Below, piece after piece: positions 1-5,919 of a stretch of DNA of 16,805 nt; positions within the stretch are counted from its first letter, which is position 1, and each line of letters opens with the position of its first letter. The notes under the pieces were generated by a model, which searched no databases, was not told the origin of the DNA, and worked only from the letters and a program-made list of their open reading frames with translations. The stretch is from Planctomycetota bacterium (GTDB taxonomy: Bacteria > Planctomycetota > Planctomycetia > Pirellulales > Pirellulaceae). The stretch is from positions 1 through 16,805 of the forward strand of contig JAJRVM010000364.1 of NCBI GenBank assembly GCA_024277285.1. Direction: 5' to 3'. The position numbers and the translations under genes are program-made.

Positions 1-422
1 AAAACAACTGGGTTAGCCGCCGCCGCCCAGCATGCGGTCGCGTGGTCATACCGCCGCCGCGAGGGGCTGTCTAAGGTCGCCAGAGATCGTTACGATAGGT
101 GATCGTTTTGGGAAAATCGCCAAGCTGCCAACGGCAAGGAGGGGCACCCGGGGGGGATATCGTATGTGGTCTGCTGCCACAAGAGCTCCCTCCGTTCAGC
201 CGGCAGCAACTAATCAGCCGGCAGCGACTGATCAGCCGGCAGCGACTGACGGGCAAAGTTTGCGGGCAAGCATGAAGCGCCGTGTGGGCCGGACGTTTCG
301 CAGTATTGCCACCTTCTGATCGTTGCAGACGTTCGAGTGCCAAAACGCCACCTGCCAAAATGCCACACTACGCGGTGTCCCCGGTTCGAGATCCAAACGT
401 ATCCCGCAGGAAAAAACAAGTT
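1..422. other. Gene-poor left edge
   Basis: No convincing gene is visible here. Frame 1 is open from the window edge to a TGA at 100-102 and could be the last ~33 codons of a gene entering from the left, but its Ala/Arg-rich translation is not recognisable. A strong Shine-Dalgarno-like AAGGAGG (136-142) is followed by ATG only at 163, too far for a normal ribosome binding site. The 52-codon frame from that ATG spans the tandem repeat at 196-249 and looks spurious. The last ~20 bases carry the ribosome binding site of the next gene. Confidence 0.5.
196..249 (+). repeat. Three tandem 18-bp repeats
   Basis: Three head-to-tail copies of an 18-bp unit (TCAGCCGGCAGCGACTGA) lie at 196-213, 214-231 and 232-249. 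The second and third copies are identical; the first differs at two positions (AACTAA in place of GACTGA). Each unit contains the palindrome GCCGGC. The array lies in non-coding sequence about 170 bp before the next gene. Eighteen bases is a multiple of three, so the array reads as QPAAT(N/D) in one frame, which does not make it coding. Confidence 0.9.
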
Positions 423-818
423 ATGAGCGACGGAAAAATACGCGGAGTTGTGCACTTTATCGACGAAACCAAGACCTATGGTCAAAAGGGGTTTCGCAAA
501 CGCCTGGTCGTGCTGGAACAGAATGACGGCCGGTTCTCGAATTACGTTCCGTTCGAGTTCATTCAGGATGGCTGCAACACGGTCGACCAACTCAACTTGG
601 GCGACCAGGTTGAGATCGAATACCGTTTGAGTGGGCGTAAGTGGCAACGCGATGCAAATAGCGAAGTCAAGTACTTTCTCAATGCCGAGGCCATCGGGTT
701 TGTGACCCTGAGTAGCGGTGGCGGCGCACCGGCCAACGCCGACGGATTTGATGATCCGAATGCCGCCAATGACCAACTGGCCGAAATCGACCCCAACAAC
801 GACGATGTCCCGTTCTAA
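423..818 (+). CDS. DUF3127 OB-fold protein with SSB-like C-terminal tip
   Basis: This 131-aa protein matches my recollection of the DUF3127 family. Residues ~3-95 are beta-rich, with KIRG near the start, a YVPFEFIQD segment at 41-49 and LNLGDQVEIEYRLSGRKW at 57-74, consistent with an OB fold. Residues 96-131 form a Gly/Ala/Asp/Asn-rich flexible tail ending DDVPF. That ending closely resembles the acidic DDxPF tip by which bacterial SSB recruits repair and replication proteins. By inference the protein binds single-stranded nucleic acid or docks SSB partners. The frame stays open to 282, but the start is placed at the ATG at 423 because AGGAAA (408-413) sits about ten bases upstream and the upstream residues are low-quality Arg/Ser-rich sequence. 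It appears to stand alone as a gene. Confidence 0.8.
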   Translation: MSDGKIRGVVHFIDETKTYGQKGFRKRLVVLEQNDGRFSNYVPFEFIQDGCNTVDQLNLGDQVEIEYRLSGRKWQRDANSEVKYFLNAEAIGFVTLSSGGGAPANADGFDDPNAANDQLAEIDPNNDDVPF

Positions 819-1122
819 GGCTGTATTCTGATTTGTGTAACCATTCACAAGACCGAGGACACGAGCGGCGCATTTCAGCGGGGGACGGGCAATAGATGCG
901 AAGCGACACTGGCAACAGAGCCCTCTGCTGGGCTTGCCCCAGCAGGAGGCACGACTGGTCAGCTACAGCAACGCACACTTAGTCTTTCGTCGGTCGAACG
1001 CACAGTTCCGCATGAATCTTCCCTTCGCTGAGGCTGAATCAAGACGCGGTTTGCTGCAACATTGACCGCTCAACTCTTGACTCGCAGGCAACGCCTGCAG
1101 CACGAGGCGGCGAAACTCGGAC
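819..1122. other. Intergenic spacer with two hairpins
   Basis: This 304-bp spacer separates the DUF3127 gene from the DHOD-like gene. No gene is supported. It contains a hairpin at 925-945 and a smaller one at 1084-1098 (GCAGGC-AAC-GCCTGC) that ends 24 bases before the next start codon. Neither is followed by a T-run, so neither is a clear intrinsic terminator. Confidence 0.6.
925..945. repeat. Palindromic repeat, GGGCTTGCCCC family
   Basis: An eight-base-pair stem (CTGCTGGG / CCCAGCAG) encloses the loop CTTGC. With a one-base bulge the stem extends through CCTC/GAGG. The 11-base core GGGCTTGCCCC recurs exactly at 11789-11799, where the outer arm bases differ but still pair, so the two look like copies of one dispersed palindromic element. 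Confidence 0.6.
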
Positions 1123-2349
1123 ATGAAGTTCAAGCTCGATTTCAAACGCATCTTCGGCGCGGGCATTGACCGATTATTCTCGATCGGACTGACCGATCCG
1201 GAAGCGTTTTCGATGGCCGTACGTCCAATTCTCGAAGGCCATGCCGACGGTGATATCCTGGTTGCCCAGGCGCTGGCGTTGCAGGGCCTGAAAGACTACG
1301 AGCACGTCGTCAAGAAGTGCAGCGAGGTGTTCTTGAAGGGAGCCAATCATCGCACCACTTACGACCACATCCGAGTCGAGATGGCAGGCCGCGAGGTATT
1401 GCCGGTCGGTACCAGCCACGGGTTGGACGCGAATGCCGACGGGCTTGAGGTATTGTCGCATCTGTTCAGTTTTCAAACTCCCGGACCGGTCACGGTTTCG
1501 CCCACGCTGGTCGAGAGCGCTCCTTTCCAGGAAGATGCTCGATACAACGACATCTTGATTCCTTGCACGTTCGCGAGTCGGGGACTGGACTACTTTCGCA
1601 ACAACGTGGCCAGCTATCGCGAGTCGGGTGGCACGGTCACGATTATGGCGGCGATCGTTGGCCTTCCGGGCGTCTATGGTGACGTACCGCGAGCACTCAC
1701 GGAAATCGATGTACTGGTCGAAGGGCTGCTCCCCTATGTGGATGGCTTTGTCTGGATACCGCAACTGGCCAACAGCACGATCATGCTCACTCCGGAAGCG
1801 ATCGCGGCCACGGCCCGGCGGATGGCGTCGGGTGCGGCAGATGCGCTAAAGCTGGTTGAGCTACCGGCCTGCGGCGAAGCGGACCGAGCCGGTTGGATGG
1901 CGATGGCCGACGCCTTCTTGACACACGGCGGCGACGGTGTCGTTGCGGTGGGAGGGCGGCGCGTGCCCCGTTGCGAGGTGCCACAGGGACGTCCGTGGCC
2001 ATTTGAAACGGCATTGCGCATGGGTGGCAGCTTGGAACCGTGCCGACAATGGGCGCTCGACGCGTTGCGCACTGCTTACCCCTCGTCCTTTCTTGCCGCC
2101 AGTGGAGGCTTCCATCAAGCAAACGACGCGAACCGCGCGTGCCGTTACGCGAACGTCATTATGGAAACAGAAGCGTTTACGCGGTATGGACCGGGGATTG
2201 CCCGAAAGATGCTGGCGCGTTTGGCCGAACGACTCGACTTCTTGGCGCACAAAGGCCATATCCCCTCTCCTCGACTGAGCGACTTGCAGCAACAATCGTG
2301 GTCAGCGATCGCTGCTGGACGCGAAACAACACTGGCCAACATGCTGTGA
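1123..2349 (+). CDS. Divergent dihydroorotate-dehydrogenase-like TIM-barrel protein
   Basis: This 408-aa protein follows the class 2 dihydroorotate dehydrogenase layout: a short helical N-terminus (1-45), then a barrel. PVGTSHGLDANADGLEVLS (94-112) aligns by eye with the family PxGLAAGFDKN strand. FASRGLDYFRNN (150-161) matches the RMGFNN region. VDGFVWIPQLANST (206-219) matches the VNxSSPNT active-site region. KLVELPAC (243-250) matches LVKIAPD. DGVVAVGG (271-278) matches DGIIATNT. FLAASGGFHQANDANRACRYANVIMETEAFTRYGPGI (323-359) matches the GVGGI/LYTAL/YEGP end. Most expected catalytic or ligand residues are changed: the Lys of DKN is Ala, the Lys of LVK is Glu, and the SSPN and NT motifs are absent. 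Dihydroorotate oxidation is therefore doubtful; a different flavin reaction or a non-catalytic role is more likely. The weak ribosome binding site leaves some doubt about the start. Confidence 0.6.
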   Translation: MKFKLDFKRIFGAGIDRLFSIGLTDPEAFSMAVRPILEGHADGDILVAQALALQGLKDYEHVVKKCSEVFLKGANHRTTYDHIRVEMAGREVLPVGTSHGLDANADGLEVLSHLFSFQTPGPVTVSPTLVESAPFQEDARYNDILIPCTFASRGLDYFRNNVASYRESGGTVTIMAAIVGLPGVYGDVPRALTEIDVLVEGLLPYVDGFVWIPQLANSTIMLTPEAIAATARRMASGAADALKLVELPACGEADRAGWMAMADAFLTHGGDGVVAVGGRRVPRCEVPQGRPWPFETALRMGGSLEPCRQWALDALRTAYPSSFLAASGGFHQANDANRACRYANVIMETEAFTRYGPGIARKMLARLAERLDFLAHKGHIPSPRLSDLQQQSWSAIAAGRETTLANML

Positions 2350-2440
2350 CCGGTTGTGGTGATAACGTATTAGTTAGACAGCGCCCGATTCCAGCGGTGC
2401 TCGATTCCATGCCGAACCTGCATGAAGGGAGACAAACACG

Positions 2441-3250
2441 ATGAGTCTGCTGCCGGCCTTCACGGTCCTGATGGTGCTGTTTATCTCGCTCTTGATCGTT
2501 CGTATCGCCACGGTTGCGCTCACCTTGACCGGACTCTCACGCGATCTAGCTCAATTCCAAGCGCTCTCCGCATTCACCGGCTCCGGATTCACAACCAGCG
2601 AATCGGAAGATGTCGTCAGCCATCCGACTCGCCGGCGCATTGTCATGTTCCTGATGCTGGCCGGTAACGCGGGGATCGTCTTGGCGGTCGGTTCCGTCGT
2701 CGGGTCGTTTGTAAACATCAAGGAACGAGACGATTGGTACGACCACACATGGGTGCGTATGCTGTTTCTCCTGACAGGCGTACTGTTGCTCTTCATCTTG
2801 TCACGCAGCCGGATCGTTGGGGACGCCTTGTGGCGTTTCAACACATGGTGCCTGAAGCGATGGACACACCTGGAAGTACACGACTACATGCGTCTGTTGC
2901 GACTGGCACACAACTTCATCGTATCGGAAGTGCACGTCCACCAATACGATTGGATTGCCGGGAAAACGCTGGCCGAATCTCAACTGGCCAATGAAGGCGC
3001 GCTGGTCCTGGGGATCGAACGCGCGGACGGCAAATATATTGGTGCACCGCGGGGCGTATCGCGTATCGAATCGGGCGACACGCTGATCCTGTACAGTTCC
3101 CAGGAACAGATGCTCAGCTTGGTCGACCGTCCCGACGATATGATCGGCAACTTGCAACACGTCATGGCGGTCACGAAACATCTGAACATCATGGACGACG
3201 AGCGGGACGTCCAGGATCCACATGCCGCGAAGAAGAATCTGGAAGCGTGA
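2441..3250 (+). CDS. Membrane protein with TrkH-like pore motif and TrkA-C domain
   Basis: This 269-aa protein opens with a membrane segment (~6-28). A segment at 41-65 (ALSAFTGSGFTT ... HPTRRR) follows and resembles the pore loop and filter region of TrkH/KtrB potassium transporters. Two more hydrophobic segments follow (~66-90 and ~103-121). The cytoplasmic part has a linker with basic and aromatic residues (125-155) and a TrkA-C/RCK-C domain (~158-222: WIAGKTLAESQL ... ADGKYIGAPRG ... IESGDTLILYSS), which in Trk/Ktr systems binds small ligands and gates ion flow. The role is probably monovalent-cation transport or its control. GAAGGGAG (2424-2431) lies nine bases before the ATG. The gap from the DHOD-like gene is 91 bp, so co-transcription is possible but unproven. 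I see no RCK-N (NAD-binding) domain. Confidence 0.7.
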   Translation: MSLLPAFTVLMVLFISLLIVRIATVALTLTGLSRDLAQFQALSAFTGSGFTTSESEDVVSHPTRRRIVMFLMLAGNAGIVLAVGSVVGSFVNIKERDDWYDHTWVRMLFLLTGVLLLFILSRSRIVGDALWRFNTWCLKRWTHLEVHDYMRLLRLAHNFIVSEVHVHQYDWIAGKTLAESQLANEGALVLGIERADGKYIGAPRGVSRIESGDTLILYSSQEQMLSLVDRPDDMIGNLQHVMAVTKHLNIMDDERDVQDPHAAKKNLEA

Positions 3251-3622
3251 TCCGCGCAAAAACAGGATCGTCAACGTATCCGGCGTCGTAGCCGTTCACG
3301 CGATCTTGACACAGCGGGAAGAAAACCTCGGAATATCGAATATCGAGCAAGGAGTGCAGAAGGAAGAGCGAACGAGCCAAGCCATGTAATCGGCAGTCGA
3401 TCCGGTAGGCGGCCAGATTCGCATTCGATATGCCGACGCCACGGTCGGAGTGCCGCAACGTGGTTTACTGGAGACCGAAGAGTCTGTAAAACGCATTGAG
3501 AATAGTGTGACACGGTGCGGGCGCATACAAGACGTGCACCCCCGTTTCCACGTCCACCGAAATAACGACGCCTTGTTGTCGCGCCAGCGACGTGCGGCGG
3601 CGTTCCACACTGGAGACAGGCC
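3251..3622. other. Intergenic region without a supported gene
   Basis: This stretch of 372 bases contains frames open on the minus strand (3271-3633, 3296-3643), but their translations are Arg/Cys/Ser-rich and resemble no family. Positions 3330-3345 carry a tandem GAATATCGAATATCGA motif followed by AGCAAGGAGTGCAGAAGG, which looks like a dispersed bacterial intergenic repeat rather than coding DNA. The last bases hold the ribosome binding site of the oxidoreductase gene (GGAG at 3612-3615). Confidence 0.5.
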
Positions 3623-5179
3623 ATGAAAACCACGTTTGCTCATTGCATTATCGTTTGCAGCTGGTCGTTTTCAGTTGCTGCTTTGCCTGCCGACGCCGAA
3701 CCTGTCGACAAGGTGATTCACTGCGAACTGGCCGTGATCGGCGGTGGCAGTGGCGGATTCGGCGCGGCGCTGGCCGCGGCTCGACTGGGCGTCGACGTGG
3801 TATTGGTCGAACGAGCTGATTGCCTGGGTGGCAATTCCGTGCGCAGCGGTGTGAATTGCTGGGAGATGGGTGCCGGTGGAACGGGAATTCCGTTCGACTT
3901 GTACTTACAACTGAAACAACAACCCGACGCAGTCGGCATCTACTCGTTTGGCCGACACCTGACGTGGTACGATCCTAAGGCCGAGCCGTATCGGTACCCG
4001 GGTGGCGAGACCGTCATCGATCCATCGCGCACTTACCTTGATACGTTGCGACGCTGCGGAACCCGCGGCATGGGGGCCGACGAAGCGAAGTGTCGCGAAC
4101 GGTGGCATGGCGTGCCGTTCGAGCCCCAAGCCATGGCCCAGACCATGTTGCGGATGCTCAATGAAACCGGGCACTGCCGCGTGTTGCTCAACACGACTTT
4201 TGTCGACGCCACCGGCCAGCACGGGCAGATCGCCAGTGTGAAACTCGACGACGGACGCTCCTTGGTGGCGGACTACTATATCGATTCCACGGGTGACGGT
4301 GTCGTCTGCCTGGCAGCGGGATGTGAGACCATGATGGGGCAAGAACCGAAGAGCCGCTTCAACGAACCTGCGGCGCCAACCACGGCTACCAATAAGATCA
4401 ACGGCGTAACACTCTTGTACCGAACCACGCGTGTTGACGCGTCCGCCGTCGAACCGTTGCCCGACGACGTACCAGAAAAATGCTGGTGGGCTGGGAGCTT
4501 TCCCGCCGCCGCAATCAACCACTATCCCAACGGCGACCTGAATATCAACATGCTGCCGACGATGGATGGCGCCGAGTTCCTGCGGCTTGGCTACGCGCGA
4601 TCTAACACCGAATGCCAGCGTCGCATGCGCGCTCACTGGCATCATCTGCAGACGCATTATGCCGAATTTCGCGAGTTCCGCATCCGTTGGGTCGCGCCGG
4701 CGCTGGGGATTCGCGAGTCACGGCGTATTGTCGGCGAGTATGTCCTCACCCAATTCGACCTGACGGCCGGACTTAGTCGCCAGCAACATGACGACATCGT
4801 TTGCCTGGCCGACCATTCGCTCGACACACACGGCAGTCACACGCACGGAGGCGGCGAACTGAGCGAACCGTATGGGGTACCTTACCGTTGCTTGATCCCG
4901 GCGGGAAAACGCAACCTGTTGATCGCGTGTCGCGCGGCCAGTTTCAGTTCGCTCGCCGCTTCGAGTTGTCGCCTGTCAAGGACGATGATGCAATTGGGCG
5001 AGGCGGCCGGTACCGCGACCGCTTTGGCCAAGAAGCTGGATGTCGAATTGCCTGACGTGCCGTCCAAGCAACTGCGTGCTCAATTGCGCAAGCAACATGT
5101 CCAGCTAGACCATCCGCTGCCAAGCAAACTCGCCGATTTATTGCGGCGGCGCGAAGCGGTACGTGCGCCGTCCAAATAA
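3623..5179 (+). CDS. Exported FAD-dependent oxidoreductase
   Basis: This 518-aa protein belongs to the FAD_oxidored (PF12831-like) group. Residues 1-25 look like a Sec signal peptide: Lys2, a hydrophobic stretch CIIVCSWSFSVAAL, then an A-x-A-like site around ADA. A dinucleotide-binding fold follows: VIGGGSGGFGAAL (38-50) supplies GxGxxG (G40, G42, G45), and VVLVERADCLGG (59-70) has the acidic ribose-binding residue E63 and the family LGG. STGDGVVCLAAGC in the middle of the protein is the second FAD-contact segment, and MMQLGEAAGTATALA near the end is the usual third one. The substrate cannot be read from sequence; exported planctomycete members are often thought to act on carbohydrates or polyols. 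The start is supported by GGAG eight bases upstream. The gene is convergent with the iron-sulfur gene that follows. Confidence 0.85.
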   Translation: MKTTFAHCIIVCSWSFSVAALPADAEPVDKVIHCELAVIGGGSGGFGAALAAARLGVDVVLVERADCLGGNSVRSGVNCWEMGAGGTGIPFDLYLQLKQQPDAVGIYSFGRHLTWYDPKAEPYRYPGGETVIDPSRTYLDTLRRCGTRGMGADEAKCRERWHGVPFEPQAMAQTMLRMLNETGHCRVLLNTTFVDATGQHGQIASVKLDDGRSLVADYYIDSTGDGVVCLAAGCETMMGQEPKSRFNEPAAPTTATNKINGVTLLYRTTRVDASAVEPLPDDVPEKCWWAGSFPAAAINHYPNGDLNINMLPTMDGAEFLRLGYARSNTECQRRMRAHWHHLQTHYAEFREFRIRWVAPALGIRESRRIVGEYVLTQFDLTAGLSRQQHDDIVCLADHSLDTHGSHTHGGGELSEPYGVPYRCLIPAGKRNLLIACRAASFSSLAASSCRLSRTMMQLGEAAGTATALAKKLDVELPDVPSKQLRAQLRKQHVQLDHPLPSKLADLLRRREAVRAPSK

Positions 5180-5708
5180 CGGCCTGGTGCCTTTCTGTGA
5201 CGCGTGTGCGCACAACGCAGAGCGGTTCGTGCCTTGAGCTTGAATTCCCTGAGCTTGAGTTCGCCACGCAGCAGCAGTAGGGATACCAAACATGAAACGC
5301 AAAAAAAAACGCCGAACAAGAGAATCATTTTCTTTGCCAGTCATTTTTTTTGCCCTCTCAAGAACACCTCCCAGGTGCTTTCCATAACCGCAGGCAAAGC
5401 GGAAAGAAAAAGCGTAGCCGTTCACGGTGCTTCATTTCAACACAGCGACTCACGGTAAAAGCAGCGAATTCGGCCCGTTAGGGCCAATACAGAAAGGTCG
5501 CCGCGGGAACCGAGGCGTCACAGTTCAGGGGGTACAACAGACCGTCTTGCAACGTGCAGACAAATTCCACAACCGATCATGGAAACCGCGTTGGCGCCAC
5601 CCCTTGTCTCCATTGTGGATCGACCGTTGTGGAGCAATCGTCTGTTCTCGGGTAGCCATGGCGAGTCGGTGTCAGCCAAGCCGGACTAGCTACCGCTTTC
5701 CTCCGATC

Positions 5709-5739
5709 ATTAGCGTCAATCAGTGTTGATTAGCGGTCC
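5709..5739 (+). repeat. Dispersed ATTAGCG repeat, copy 1
   Basis: This 31-base segment matches 10275-10305 at 27 of 31 positions without gaps. Both begin ATTAGCGTC and end GATTAGCGGTCC; all four differences are transitions in the middle. Both copies lie outside genes, near the ends of the same two-gene minus-strand region. Confidence 0.8.
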
Positions 5740-5845
5740 ACGACTTTAGAACGTGTTCCAGATTTCGCGGAGGAGAGGCTCGGAGTGTCGTTCGTTGAAG
5801 AAGATGATACCGTCGCGTCCCGACCAGCGTTTTCACTCACTGCGG

Positions 5846-5883
5846 CACGGCACTCCGTGCCGTGAGACGACGCGGAGCGTCGT
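5846..5883. repeat. Double palindrome, TGTGGCACG repeat family
   Basis: Two perfect hairpins lie side by side: CACGGCAC-TCC-GTGCCGTG (5846-5864) and ACGACGC-GGA-GCGTCGT (5867-5883). The second continues into GCCACACTGCGTC. Read on the minus strand it becomes GACGCAGTGTGGCACGACGC, which matches the element starting at 16468 except in the arm, where the base pairs are conserved by paired changes. This is a REP-like intergenic element. Confidence 0.75.
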
Positions 5884-5919
5884 GCCACACTGCGTCGTAC
5901 CATATTTGCTTTGCAACTG

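Larger units (their letters stand above)
5180..5919. other. Long gap between convergent genes
   Basis: About 740 bases lie between the 3' ends of two convergent genes. No open frame here looks coding. The region holds A- and T-rich tracts (A9 near 5301-5309, T8 near 5344-5351), small hairpins at 5465-5377-type scale (CACCT-CCC-AGGTG at 5365-5377 and GGCCC-GTTA-GGGCC at 5472-5485), the ATTAGCG repeat (5709-5739) and a pair of palindromes (5846-5883). The T tract at 5344-5351 is not preceded by a convincing GC-rich stem, so I do not call a terminator. Confidence 0.5.

Noticed and set aside
163..319. Possible 52-aa protein with QPAAT(D/N) repeats after an AAGGAGG
   Set aside because: The AAGGAGG is about 20 bases from the ATG, the repeat is DNA-level and the rest is unlike any protein I know.
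210..848. Minus-strand 212-codon open frame over the DUF3127 gene
   Set aside because: The plus strand encodes a recognisable OB-fold protein with ribosome binding site and SSB-like tip; the minus frame is its shadow.
3905..4657. Minus-strand 250-codon frame inside the FAD oxidoreductase
   Set aside because: It is antisense to a gene with clear FAD motifs; high-GC third positions keep the opposite frame open.
5301..5351. A9 and T8 tracts as an intrinsic terminator for the oxidoreductase gene
   Set aside because: No GC-rich stem precedes the T tract.
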